Source: Pardosa pseudoannulata (taxonomy: Eukaryota; Arthropoda; Arachnida; Araneae; Lycosidae). Taken from it: 64,000 nucleotides of DNA. Within the stretch, counting starts at the first letter, position 1. The number at the start of each line of letters is the position of its first letter. This document shows, piece by piece, positions 37,301-48,800 of the stretch. Position numbers and translations under genes: made by a program. The notes beneath the pieces were generated by a model. The model was not told where the DNA came from. It saw only the letters and a list, made by a program, of their open reading frames with translations, and made no database searches. The stretch is taken from positions 79,646,428 to 79,710,427 of the forward strand of contig CM063499.1 of NCBI GenBank assembly GCA_032207245.1. Direction: 5' to 3'.

Positions 37301-40300
37301 TTCTTCAAAATTTTATTGTACTTTGTCAAAGACTTGTTTAAGCCAATACATGGATCCCACAGTCCTTAAAACTCCTTAGGAACTCTTTAATTTTAGCTTT
37401 CATTTTTAAGGGCCCTTAAAACTAAATTTTTGTCAAAAGTTCTTAAAAACTCCTTAATTTTTTTTTAATTATTGGAAGCTGATCAATTTCTCCAACATGA
37501 TCTGTCGTCGTAACATGATTTCCTATCAGTTTTTGCCATACTCTCCGAACTTTCTGGTTTTGTAAGTTCAGAGTTAAACTTGCCCCAAACTGGTTCTATG
37601 AATGCCAGTACAGGTGATAATTACTGGTAAAAGAATATACATATATATTAAGGATATATAAAATATTAGTTAATGTTCATAACATTCTTTTACATTTTCA
37701 AGCCAGAAGTACAATATTAATAAAGAAAATCCTCAAATACATGTTTTCAGTGTATTACTGTAGTAATTAAAAATTCCTTTCCTTAATATCTTCAAAAAAT
37801 TATGAAAATACTTTATTATCACGAGCTAGAAAACTTATTTGACAAATAATTTTTTGCATACTGAAAAGGTTTAAAGAATAAAGTCAGCTGCTCTTTCCTA
37901 ATAGCTAACAGTCATACAGATTTTAATTAAATGAAGCATGGAGAGTGGGGGGTGGGTTTGTTGATAGTTCAGTTACTTAGTTTAATTTTTCCTGCATTGA
38001 ATTTAATAGAAAAGTCTAAAACTTTCCCAGCAACGTCAGGTATAATCAGCTAGTATATACATGTATGCATACATACATACATACATATGAGTCATTTTTA
38101 AACCCTCAGAGTACTGTTTATAATATTGTATTTTATTCACAATTTATCTTTTAATTTGGTCACTCAAAAAACTTTAGATGTACATTCTTCAAAATTAATA
38201 GAATGTCAAATAGATTCAAAATCAACTAGATTTATCTAATGTTAGTCAAATAGATTTATCTTATGTTAATTTTTAGGCATTTTTAAAAACTTAATTCTGA
38301 AATATTGTAGGGCATTTATCGAACACGCCTTATCTGATTCATAATCATTAAAATAGTTCCTCAAGAAATAGTTTGTCATTATGCTATGTATTTCAAGTGG
38401 GTCCTTATAAATAGTTACTTTGGTCCTTAGAAAGTCCTTAATTTTTGTTCTAGAAAAAGAGTGGGAAACCTGCAATATTTAAAAGTATATCTTAAATAGA
38501 AATTTTAATTACACTAATTTTTAATATGAAACACTCTCAATATTTTTATTTTTTCATCACTGATAAAAAAAATAAGCTTGTATTTAACCATATATCATAT
38601 TGTTACATGTCTTTTGTCAGAAATTTCTATGAAAGCAATTCTTAAAGGCAATTTGTGTTATATCTAACATTTGAAAATTTTAACTGTGTATGTAATTTTG
38701 TCTCTTCTGCTGTTTTTAGATTAAGGGATTTCCAACAATTAAGTTCTTCCCTCAAGGTATTAAAGATGGCACTGCTGAAGAATATACTGGAGGTAGAAGT
38801 GCACAAGATATTATTACGTGGGCCCTTGATAAAGTAGCAGAATTTACACCACCTCCAGAAGTGATTCAGGTATGTGTGAACAAAATTTGGTTTTTGAAGT
38901 CCCCCCCCCCCCCAAAAAAAAGAGCAATTCTACATTTTAATTTTATATAATTTTTCTTGGTTAAATTTTATACCTACATTAAGTTTACATTTTTGCCCTG
39001 TGGGGTATAGTTGAAAGTACTAATTTTATTTCTTTTATATATTCATGCTCAACAGCATTACCAGTACAAAACTGAGTAGTGAAATTTTACATATTGACCT
39101 GCAGTTGATTTATTCTTTTCTCTCTTTATATATATAGTAGAACCTTGGTATAAGACCCCCTGTGGGACCAACATCATATGGTCATTGTAACGAATTGAAA
39201 AATTAATTTTAAAAAATTGAGCAAAAATATTATGCAACAGTACATACACTCTTATTTATTTGTATTTCCATGTCTGAATTTTTGAAAAGTCTTTGATTGA
39301 AGCCTGTTTCAAGTTCATTTGGGAATTTTTCATTATCACCGATTCCATATCCGTTAGATTTTGAAGGAAATCTTCAGAATTAAATTGTTCTTCAAAATAT
39401 TGATGCAAGGCATTGATTGTATTGAAGGCTTCTTTTTCATTCACTTTTTCAAAAGGGTAGAGGAATTCCCCGTCAGAATCGAATTGAAGTACACCACAGT
39501 ACAATAATTTTGTAATAGCCCACTTGCTTACGAGTTCTGCGGACTGAAATTGGCTGTTGCTCTAATAAAAAATAATACACTTGGGGTCATTGTAATGATT
39601 CAAAATTAACATTATTCCTATGATAAAATAATTTGGACTTTTTAAGATGTTCATTGTAGCGAAGGGGTCATTGTATTGTGGGGTCATTAAAAAGAGGTTC
39701 TACTGTATATATAATATGTCAGGTTTAAAAGTGGAGGTTAAGAATTATGTTAATCACAGAACTAATTAATGATAACGTAATAGGAGAAAGGCACATCCTC
39801 AAATGGAACAATACAGAGTAAAAAGGCTGACATGGAAGTAGACACATGAATTTTGCTTAGGTAGCAATGCCAAAAGACAGTTCTAAGCAGGAACTCAGGC
39901 TGATAATATCCTTCATGCTTGTGGCAAATGATGAGAACAAAGGATATCAAAACAGCATAGCCATGGACAGAAGAATTACAATAACAAAGTTTATATGAAA
40001 AGAAATCTCTTCCATGCCTTAACTACTTGTCTGTCATATATATATATATATATATATATGAACTCCAAAGAAATGTGTATAAAATATTTTACTTTGAATA
40101 AAATAACTCGTATAATAGTCAAACAATTTAAGGTATCCATCCGTCTATGTTGAAAACGTCATTTTTTGCCAAAAATCATAATTTCTTTTTATTTCTCTAT
40201 TGTAAAATTTCAACTTTTAGGCTTCTAAATTTGTTTTTGTTTTGTCTCTACGGCATTTTAAAGAAAAGTTACAGCTGTATAAGCAACAGTGACAACTGTT

Positions 40301-43300
40301 TTTTTAAAAACGAAAGTAGCGTCTTCAGAACCGGAAGTTGTGAATTTAAAGCCTTTTAAAGAGCATTTTTTGGACAAAACTTTTGAAATTTTCATGAAGA
40401 TTAGTTTAAAGATTTTTCTAGTATTTTTAATAATTAGCAACTTGGCAATTAGAAAGTTTTGAAGCAAGAAAGTGTAGGGAATTTTAAACATGTATTTTAA
40501 TTTTTTAATAGTTAAAGTTGCTTTCATAAACTTCAAATGCATTTTTCTCAGAACAGTATTTTTAATAAAATGTTGAAACTTGAAATGGGATTTCTCAAAA
40601 AGTTCTTAAAATATTTCGTTGAAAATTATTATGAATGCTTTTGATAGTATTTACTAGTGAATGACCTAAAAGCTTTAAATTTGATATTTTTTAATGATGT
40701 TACACTCGGTTAGCTATAAAGGTAATGAAAATTCGTTAAAAATTCAATGTGTATGATTTTGAAGGACCAAAATTTTTTACCAAATGCAAATTAAGCAAAG
40801 ATTTTAGGTGATTCACTAGTCCAGTGTATAACAAATGTTTCATCAAAAAATGTTAAAATAATTTAATTTATTAAAATTAGACCTTTTGAAAAAAACCAGA
40901 TTTTTTTTTTACTAAATTTTCTTCATTTATTAGAAATTTTATAAAAACTTCTACAGGAATAAATTTTTTAAGTTCAAATCTCTATGATAATAGATAAATC
41001 TAAGAATGTAAAAATATGAATTAGTTTCTACGTTTAAAGAAAAAAGTTGTCCGAATGTAGACGGATACCTTCATGCTAGAAATTTTTTTTTTTAAGTTTT
41101 AGTACTTGATGCTTTAGGTTTAAACTGATATAAAAGTAAGAATTTTCTACTTAACTTTTTTTATTCATTATATTATTGTTAACCTATTCAAAAGAAATTT
41201 TATCAGAAGTAGAATGAGAGTACTGCACATTAGCTTTAAAATTTCATTCTATACATGCTATTAAAAATTATTAATCTTATTTTGAATATTTTAGATTACA
41301 AATGCTGATGTTGTGAAAGAAGCTTGTGAAGATCATCCTTTGTGTGTAATCAGTATTCTTCCTCATATTCTTGACTGTCAGTCAGCCTGTCGAAATGAAT
41401 ACATCGATATCTTATCCAAAGTGGGTGAGAGGTACAAAAAGAACAGGTGGAGCTGGATTTGGGCTGAAGCTATACAGCAACCAGAATTGGAAGATGCTTT
41501 GGGCATTGGTGGTTTTGGATACCCTGTGAGTTGCATTGCCTCTTTGTAAAATATTTGCCTGTTACTGGTGACTTTATTTTTAAACTAATGGACTATTTCT
41601 CAAAATTTTAACTTTTATTTTAAGCCAATTTACTTTCTTTTTATTCTAATTTTGAGTCTTAAAGCATAAGTATAGAGAAGGTCTTTAAGTTACTGAAACT
41701 GATTGCAAGTATTGTATTCATTAAATTTTTTCTCCTTTTTAGGCTATGGCTGTTGTAAATGTTAGGAAAATGAAATTTTCCATTCTTAGAGGTCCTTTCA
41801 GCTATGATGGAATTTCAGAATTTATCAGGTATTTTTTAAATTTTTCTATATAAAAAGTACATCTGTGCATTCTAGTTTCTCATATATTCATAAAAGAACC
41901 ATATCATAGCTATGCTGTATTAAATACATTCTAATGTAATTAGTTTGGTTACCTATTCTACCTATATCTTTGATATAGTTGATTGTCATTTTTACAAACT
42001 TGTAAGAAACACTCAAAATAGTTCATAAGATAGAGAACCACCAAAATGATATGGAAATGTACATTATTTGCCCTCTTTTTTTTATATCAATAAACTTACC
42101 TTCTCTTCATTGAGGAAGCAGTAATCCAAGATTATTTACAACTCTTATAAAATAGCTATATGCACGTATTTTTTAAGTACAGAAATAAATAAAAATTATG
42201 CACCAAAAAATTTTACAATGTAGAAAATTACTTTATCATGCTTTGAACATTCATTAAACATCATATTCAATCCTTAATTACAGTGTGCTGAGTTATACTA
42301 TTGACATATTCTTAGTATTTTAAAATAAACTTAAGTGTAATTTTATTAATATCTTAAAGCATAACACTCATGTGTTTTCATTAAATTAGAGCAATTGTAA
42401 AATTATGACTTAAGGAATGAATTAAAGCTGATATTCCCTATATAATAGCCTAAGTTATCTGTCTGTCTTTGAAGTTTATGAAGCGGTTGGACCTGGAATG
42501 GATAGAGACATACATATTGGATTCTTGATTGAGTTAGTTAGCAAAATTCAAAGCGAGTAAAGTTTATCTTGTCCTAAACTATCTAACCAATTATAAAATA
42601 AATTGGTATAAATATGCTTCATATCACAACGAAAAATATTGTCTTTAAAATGTTCAAAACCCACCCTGTTTCCCCTTTTTGAGAGTTTAAGGCTATTATT
42701 TCAAGCCCTATTTTCTCTGGTTAAGAGAAGGTGATTAAATTTATCAATTTATTGCATAATAAATAGGTAAAAATAATATTTTTCTCTAGCATTATGACGT
42801 CATTTCTTTAACCATCTCATTGAATCATTTATTTTAAATTATTTAAATATCGTCTGCATTATTTTCATACGTTTCATCACTGAACTTAGGTATTATGTAA
42901 ATAATTTTCCTTTACATGTGGATTAAATAGTTAAGGTACATATGTGACAATTTTAAATTTAATCATAAATTTTTTGTTGCAATGAAAATTGTATCTCTGG
43001 TATTAACAATAAATTCTTTTCATAAGTCTCTAGGGAGCTTATCAATTTGCAAACATTATGCAAGCAAACGATAAAGTTTACTTCAAAGTGATGTCATAAT
43101 GAATGTTTGAACATATTTGCAGCATCCAGAGTAAGCCCCTAGGAGTCTATGTAATAGACTAATAAATATCTAGCATTTAAGTTATATATCTTTAAAAATT
43201 CAGAAGATTGTTCATTTGTGTGTGTTTTTGATACACAACCAATAAACTAAAAATTTTACTGATCCCTTCTTATGACAGGCTATATGCTAGTTTACCTTGT

Positions 43301-45735
43301 TTTTTAGAGTAGTTATTATACTTTAATTTGAAATCATTTGTAAGATATAAATGTTCTTTTCTCTTTTTTTAGAACTGTGTCTGTTGGTAGAGGCAGCAGT
43401 AGTCCAATCAAAGGTGCTAAACTGCCCAATATTGTTAACACTGAACCTTGGGATGGTAAAGATGGACAGGTAATAACTTATGTTATATAACTAATCATTG
43501 ATTTAAAGAAATCATAGTCTTTGTTACATATACAATGAACTGGTTTGCCATTATGGGTGGTTGTAGTTGTAAATGAGAAAGGCACGCAAAAACAAAACTC
43601 TGAGTGCAATTCAGCATAAGTTTATTTACTACTGCACTCTACCATTATAATCTTCTATAGGGTGGATTTGCATAATGTGAATGCATGTTTTTCTAATCTG
43701 TGTATTTTTATTTTATTATACAATCTGATCGTGAGTAATTATTGTTTTGAATATCATGATGTATATTGCATTCCATTTATTGTTACTCTATAACAAAATT
43801 CTTTTCTATTTCTGCGATATCTTCTATCTCTTCATTCATGTTTTTAAGCTAGTTTCTTGTATTTCTGATACAATTTAAAAAGTTTGTATACATTATGATG
43901 GTTGTTTGCCGTTTTTTCAAAATGTTTCATTTACATTTTAGAAATATTTGATTTATAATTATAAACTAAGTTCTACATTATTGCTGACATTGATTTCAAT
44001 AATTTTTAAGCCATTCATAGTGTAACACTATGAAATACTTCAAATTAGTTTTTGACCTAGGTTGGTAAGTCTGCAGGGGTCAATCCAGGTTTTTTTTATT
44101 TAAGGCCCCCATTTTGTTATTAAAAAATGGACATTTTCTTTATTTTTGTGAAAAAAATAAATTCTATCTTGTGATTGACCACTTTTAGTGGTCACAATCC
44201 TATTTGAAATCCCCAAAAATATGATAAAGGCAAATTATTTAAACAAAATGCTAATTCTTATCTCTTTAATTGTTTTTCTTGAAGCAGGAAATAAAAAAAA
44301 ATTAAAATTTTAAAGACCTGTGGGGATATCTGACGAAACAAACATATGTACAATGAAAAAGTTTTCAATGTTTAGTTAATTGCAGAAATAACAAATTTGA
44401 ATTTTTATTTCTGGAATTAAAAAAGGGCAGTGTTTGGAAGACTAATTTTACAGTATGGAATTTTGTGAAGAAGCCAATTTTAAGGTACAGAATTTCGTAA
44501 AGGGTCCACAAAGCAGATTCAATGTCTGTATCATCCCTTGTATGTGATAATGGTTTTTTAACTAATTAGTAGCGTTTAAGGTCATTCTGACAATGAAAAT
44601 TGCTTTGGTTGGTTGGTTGGTTGGGAGCACTACGGTCTACTTTTTGCTACACGAGGGCTAATGAGACCGGGACCTACTGTTTAAAGCCGATTCATTCCGA
44701 ACGGCTACGAACATCCATGCCTCAGTGGGACTCGAACCCACGAACTCCGGTTCCGAAGGTCAGTGCCCTAACCATTCGGCCATCGTTCGGCGAACATTGC
44801 TTTGATTTAGCCATTTTAAGATACTAGCTCCATACATAATGAATGTAACTAGTAATTCAAGGTACCATTGTACATGAAACATTTAAAGTAATTTGGAAAA
44901 TGTACGTGTTGGCATGATTTAAATCAGTTGATTTTTTTTTTTTTTTTCACTTCTTGTAAAACCTATATTCCAAAGACAGGAGAATTGGGAATCAGTCAGC
45001 ACAGTAATACCAATAAGTAAATAAGTGTAAATAGATAGCATGTGCTTTCCAAGAATTTAGGGGTTGTTATCAGAAAGTATGCAGTAGGGGTAGTACAATG
45101 ATTATGACTGGTTGAATTCATTTTATATAATGGGAGGTAGAGTATTACAGAACTTGAAATCCAGTTTGTCTACTAAATAACAGCCGTGGCTTCATCTGCT
45201 GGAATGGAAAGACAGTTTTGGTATTGTTCATTCTAGCCTTCATAACCAATTAGGAGTGGATTAAGATAATTCAGTGCTTAAAAATATTGAAATAATTGTG
45301 ATTTGTTTTTTTAAATAAATAGTTTGCATTAAAAGAACATTTAATTTGTTCTTTAAATTTACATTTTATTGAGTATGCACTATCCAGTTACAAGATAATG
45401 GAAAGTATTTAGATGAAAATTTATATATTTAATTTTAGGTAATCGGTGTGTAGAATATACTAGATAGATAAGATGTTATTTCTTATAACAAACTATACTT
45501 TGTATATTGCAAATAAAAACATAAAAACAACAATTGAAAGTAGTATTCAGAATAAAATCAAAAGAAATCCGATTAAAATCAAAGAAATCTGATTTAAATC
45601 AAATATTTTTTTTTCGACCTTGGTACTTATAGCGTATTTTCTATTCTATTGCAGCTTCCAGTGGAAGAAGATATTGACCTTAGTGATGTTGAACTTGATG
45701 AGCCTTCCGATACAAATCAGAAATCAGAGTTATGA
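31391..45735 (+). CDS. PDIA6: Protein disulfide-isomerase A6 (PDIA6/P5)
   Basis: Ten coding exons: 31391-31403, 31563-31707, 32822-32879, 34615-34860, 37063-37281, 38720-38869, 41295-41525, 41743-41828, 43373-43469, 45655-45735. All borders are GT/AG and all phases agree, giving 1326 nt and 441 aa against about 440 for the family. Residues 1-18 form a signal peptide ([18 protein letters not shown]). Thioredoxin domain a has APWCGHC (CGHC at 54-57) and RGFPT with its cis-proline. A Gly/Ser/Lys linker follows, then domain a' with a second CGHC (188-191) and KGFPT. Next come a redox-inactive b domain ([28 protein letters not shown]), the conserved [23 protein letters not shown] block in pieces, and the C-terminus KSEL. 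The enzyme forms and isomerises disulfides in the ER lumen and in vertebrates partners BiP and restrains PERK/IRE1. KSEL replaces the usual KDEL. The introns are full of transposons but the reading frame is intact. Confidence 0.97.
33217..33720 (-). pseudogene. RTE-type LINE 3' end, 5'-truncated
   Basis: An open frame on the minus strand from 33699 reads [20 protein letters not shown], then [48 protein letters not shown] and ends KAQAHKGL plus a few residues. This is the C-terminal part of reverse transcriptase polyproteins of RTE/BovB-like LINEs. The remaining frame is open, but the polymerase core and endonuclease are absent. A short TGATGATGA-like tail (33195-33217) suits RTE elements. Lies in PDIA6 intron 3. 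Confidence 0.85.
35028..35150 (+). repeat. Diverged tRNA-like SINE fragment
   Basis: TGGCTGAATGGATAAGG resembles an A box and GGGTTTAAACC a decayed B box. It is followed by the TAAGCAGTAAGTC..TCTTA body seen in the copy at 63349. No flanking repeat found. Confidence 0.4.
35290..35464 (+). repeat. tRNA-derived SINE, copy 4
   Basis: Plus-strand copy: ATGGCCGATTGGTTAAGGTG (A box), GGTTCGAATCC (B box), shared tail ending near CACTCCAAACC. A 14-bp direct repeat CTTTAGTTCCATGC flanks it (35276-35289, 35465-35478). In PDIA6 intron 4. Confidence 0.92.
35877..35897. repeat. (AAT)n microsatellite
   Basis: Seven AAT/ATA units in PDIA6 intron 4. Confidence 0.85.
37349..38472 (-). repeat. CAGGGTTC-type transposon with 5-bp target duplication, copy 4
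   Basis: Reverse orientation, starting just after PDIA6 exon 5. CAATA is duplicated at 37344-37348 and 38473-38477. The ends have mutated slightly (CATGGATCCCAC and GTGGGAAACCTG). Includes a (CATA)n stretch near 38068. Confidence 0.8.
39135..39705 (-). mobile_element. Tigger/pogo-type transposon, internally deleted
   Basis: Ends (C/T)AGTAGAACC.. and ..GGTTCTACTG between TA dinucleotides, with GGTCATTGTA.CGA motifs inside both ends, characteristic of Tigger/pogo elements. It keeps the transposase C-terminus (39256-39504). In PDIA6 intron 6. Confidence 0.85.
39256..39504 (-). pseudogene. Tigger-type transposase C-terminal remnant
   Basis: 82 residues ending [16 protein letters not shown] KQxSIxDFF-like close after a stretch such as [20 protein letters not shown] matches the tail of Tigger/jerky-family transposases. 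The DDE catalytic domain is missing. Confidence 0.7.
40038..40060. repeat. (TA)n microsatellite
   Basis: About 11 TA units in PDIA6 intron 6. Confidence 0.9.
40128..41073 (+). repeat. TTAA-flanked ~950 bp TIR element, copy 2
   Basis: Left TTAAGGTATCC, right GTAGACGGATACCTT; the right TTAA has become TTCA. Reverse complement of 7599-8552 with high similarity along its whole length. In PDIA6 intron 6. Confidence 0.82.
42435..43290 (+). mobile_element. Non-autonomous Helitron, copy A
   Basis: Starts TCCCTATATAATAGCC and ends with a decayed hairpin (CCCTTCTTATGACAGG), then CTATATGCTAG followed by T. No TIRs or target duplication, as expected for Helitrons. A small GGGGCTTAC MITE (43032-43140) is nested inside. 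In PDIA6 intron 8. Confidence 0.85.
43032..43140. repeat. Nested small MITE, AGGGGCTTACTCTGG type
   Basis: Right end CCAGAGTAAGCCCCT matches the inverted ends of 55314-55459; the left end AGGGAGCTT is decayed. Confidence 0.5.
44608..44795 (-). repeat. tRNA-derived SINE, copy 5
   Basis: Minus-strand copy in PDIA6 intron 9. Flanked by a 9-bp repeat ATTGCTTTG (44599-44607, 44796-44804). Clear A and B boxes on the minus strand. Confidence 0.88.
44904..45622 (+). repeat. T-rich hAT MITE (CAGGGTTAG family), copy near PDIA6 last exon
   Basis: Shares GGCATGATTTAAATCAGTTG and the right-end GATTTAAATC motif with 25905-27315. Its right end is only 32 bp before the last PDIA6 exon, so the branch point and polypyrimidine tract of that intron lie at or just beyond the element. 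Confidence 0.75.
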
Positions 45736-47010
45736 GATGATTAGACAAATGACTTTTTATTCGACCATTTTGTATAAAATGATTCACTCACACTTCTTCA
45801 GAAGTTCCATACTTCCAGAATGAACTTGTTTTCGACTTTGTATATCATATTTTTCATTACTTGATTTAATGCAGCCTCCAGACTTGCATTTGACATTTTT
45901 AATAGTAAATACCGGTTATACTTTCAGTCAGGGATTTTTTGAATAGATCTCATTCTAGAAGTGGGCCTCCAAAAAAAAAAAAATATTCAAGTTTAGCTCA
46001 CTAATAAAGAGGAATTTAGGAAATTATCTAAATATTTACTCATCTTTTTAAATTATTTTCTTTGTTTAGTTGGGTATTTTATTGTTTTTACAGTTCAGGT
46101 GAAAGAATTTTCTGGTAAGGAACTAACAGATGCATACTTGCCAATTTGTACTTTTTTGCAGTACATTTTGCAGATTGTAAGTTTGAGCTACAATTTTTTA
46201 GTTTTAACAACTTTCTAATTTGAAAAAAGAATTTTAATTAAAAAAAAAATAAGTTTCTCTTAGAACGGGAAGATGAGAAACTTGTCTATATGTAATGAAG
46301 ATATTTCTGCTTAAAAAAAATTTTTTTTAGATGTTATATATAATTCTATTAACAGCACATCAATGATCATACATTTGTCTAAAACATTGTTTGGACATCA
46401 ATGTATATTGTTGATCCCACCTAGATTTTAATACTTTCTGCTGTTTGGATACAATTATCTGTCTAAATTTCAATTCTCTTTACTTTGTTACCAGTAAGTG
46501 CAGAGAAAAGCAATTGAAATAAAAATTATCTGTTAATATGCCTAAATTTAACTTTGAATTGTTATGCATTAAATTCCTGTATAAGCCTGCAAATTTACTT
46601 TTAGTCTTGATGCGTAATTTTCACTTTCTGTACACGGAACTGTAAAGTTCTCAAAAGGCATGTTGGCAAGTATGCTTGAGTTTAGGTGTTGGATTTAGTT
46701 CATTTCCAAGAATCTGTGATATGTATTTGGAAGTGAATTTAAAGTGGTAACTTTGCTGTGTTCATTTTATAACAAAAAGTATGTTGGACTTATTTCCTTT
46801 TCCTCTTTAAAGACTAATGTTGTTTGCTTAACATGGCAGTTCTTCATCAAATTGTGTGTTATAGTTTTCTATATTTAATTTTTTAAGTGAATATGTTGCT
46901 GGCGATATGTTTTTTGTAAAGTACTTTAACACTTGTAGTGCATATAAGCACTCAATTGTGGTTTATATTATGTTTAAAGTAAAGAATAAACTATTGTCAT
47001 AAAATCTGGT
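45736..47010 (+). other. PDIA6: PDIA6 3' untranslated region
   Basis: About 1.25 kb of AT-rich non-coding sequence follows the TGA at 45733-45735. An AATAAA at 46985-46990 is the likely distal poly(A) signal and sets the approximate end. An earlier AATAAA near 46002 could give a short-tailed form. No repeat family seen elsewhere in the window occurs in this stretch, which supports it being retained transcript sequence. Confidence 0.6.
46985..46990 (+). terminator. PDIA6 poly(A) signal AATAAA
   Basis: Canonical hexamer 1.25 kb after the stop codon. It is followed within about 25 bp by a GT-rich stretch, consistent with a cleavage/polyadenylation site. Confidence 0.5.
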
Positions 47011-47386
47011 CTCAGTTTAATTCATGTTTTGTTTCTCCCTTTTTTTTTTTTTAGGATCAAATCAGCTCTAAGATTTAATAACCTCAATCAAAAATGTAAA
47101 TCTTTACTAGGACATTTTTAATTATTTGCTATGAATAGTTAAATTTACTTAGAATAGGTTAGGAATATTTAGAATCTGAATTTTGTCGTAGTTGCATAGA
47201 CTCCAGGCTCTCAAACAAGATTTCTTTTTCTTTGAAAAATGAGGCAAAAAAAATGCATCTTTCAATTAAACCAAAACTAAGTATGTGACAACTACCAATT
47301 TTAATGACATCTATTTTGAAATAGACTAGATTTGAAGCAGCTTCACCTATTTGGGCTCTGAACTGAATGTTGTTAATGATGTAACG

Positions 47387-47850
47387 CAGACATGCCAACA
47401 TTCAGGCACTTGTGTCCAGAGCAACAACATGGTTTAAAATTTTAACATGCCAATTACAGATTATACATAAGTACATATCTTATTGGTTTCTAAATTAAAT
47501 TAAAAATATTTACATTGTAGTAAATTGTAAAAGATAAATTTTTAAATGCATAAATTTTAATTTATGAGTAGCTTTTTTAGCTTTAATAACTTATTTTTCA
47601 GACTGTTGCTTTAAGAAACTGTTCTGAAAAACCTGATTAAAATATTTCCATTTTTCTATGGTCAGGTATTCTAGAGTTCCACCCAATGTGTGAAAAGAGC
47701 ATTATTTTTTGCAAACTTACTACTTAATTGCTGAATAGTAATCTTTTAGCTGTTTAAAAGTTTTGTTATTTTCCGGAGCAATCTGAGAAGTTTCCTGAGT
47801 TACCAAATTTTCTTATTTCTCTGGAGAATCCGGAGTAGTTGGCATGTCTC
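47387..47850. repeat. CAGACATGCCAAC element, copy 3
   Basis: CAGACATGCCAACATTCAGG to GTTGGCATGTCT, about 464 bp. Lies just beyond the PDIA6 3' UTR. Confidence 0.75.
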
Positions 47851-47924
47851 TGTAACATCAGAAGTATGTAATAGTCACTGTTGGCAACGAATGTGTCTAT
47901 GGAATAATAAAATATTCAATATCT

Positions 47925-48440
47925 CGTCAGATTAGCAGGGAAACTAAACTATTACTCTATTAAAAACTTTGATAAGGCACATAGTTACTTATGCAGCTGA
48001 AATGTGGGCAATAATAAAAATATTATGATAAAGGAAAAAATAAATATAAAGAAAAAGGATTAAAAAAATATTTGCAGTCTTTGAAGGAAAGATATTGCTA
48101 AGCATAAAAAGTAATGATACACTGAGAAGAACAAACTTGGAAATTTATAAATTATACAAAGAGCCAGCCATAAAATTTATTTCAATTCAAGACTGAAATA
48201 GGCAGGGCATTTGACCAGAATTGAAGATGGGCAAGTCACCAAAAAGATTTTCATTGCTAAACCAACTGGAGCCCCAAAAAGGGTAAGACCAAGGATCCGG
48301 TAGATTGAGGCACTTTAATCAGATCTGATGGTCCTCAGAATAAAAAATAGAGAAATCTGTCAAAGATGATGGTTGCTTGAAATTCAATTCTATGGAAAGC
48401 CATGGCCCACCCTGGGCTGATGCACCACTAAAGAGAGTTC
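47925..48440 (+). pseudogene. LINE reverse-transcriptase tail, heavily decayed
   Basis: With frameshifts and stops it reads TLIRHIVTYAAEMWA, FEGKILLSI, RRTNLEIYKLYKEPAIKFI, AGHLTRIEDGQVTKKIF, PRIRWIEAL and WWLLEIQFYGKPWPTLG. The order YKTLI..VTYAAE.W, AGHL.R and W..A matches the same C-terminal region as the RTE-type fragment at 33217, from a different, older element. Confidence 0.65.
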
Positions 48441-48460
48441 AAATTAGCTCACACTTAAAC

Positions 48461-48800
48461 ATAAGAGATTTGAAAAAAAATTTTCAATTTTACAACTCCT
48501 CTTCAACCTCCACTCAAAATACGTGTTCTGCAAAGATCGGTCGATTTACTTAAAAATTGGAAAAAGAATTTACCAAGTATCTAAAAATTTACTATTAAAA
48601 GTATTTAAAATAATCAAATTTTGAAAAATTTTTCCTCAAAATATTGTTTTTTATTAAGAATCAATTTGTTGAGTTACGATCCCCTCGCCAGATTTCAAAC
48701 GCCACGCTGCAAGCACGCCAATTTCGCCAAATGTGGTTGAAGCACCAACAAGATCCATGATTAGAAACAGGAGAGTGGGCTAAGAAGAGGTGTTGAAAAA
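48461..48800 (+). repeat. CAACTCCTCTTC element, copy 1
   Basis: Begins ATAAGAGATTTGAAAAAAAA, then ACAACTCCTCTTCAAC. Ends GAAGAGGTGTTGAAAAA, the inverse of the CAACTCCTCTTC motif. The conserved core CGCCAGATTTCAAACGCCAC is more G+C-rich than the flanks. Other copies: 55574-55965, 62733-63220. Confidence 0.7.
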
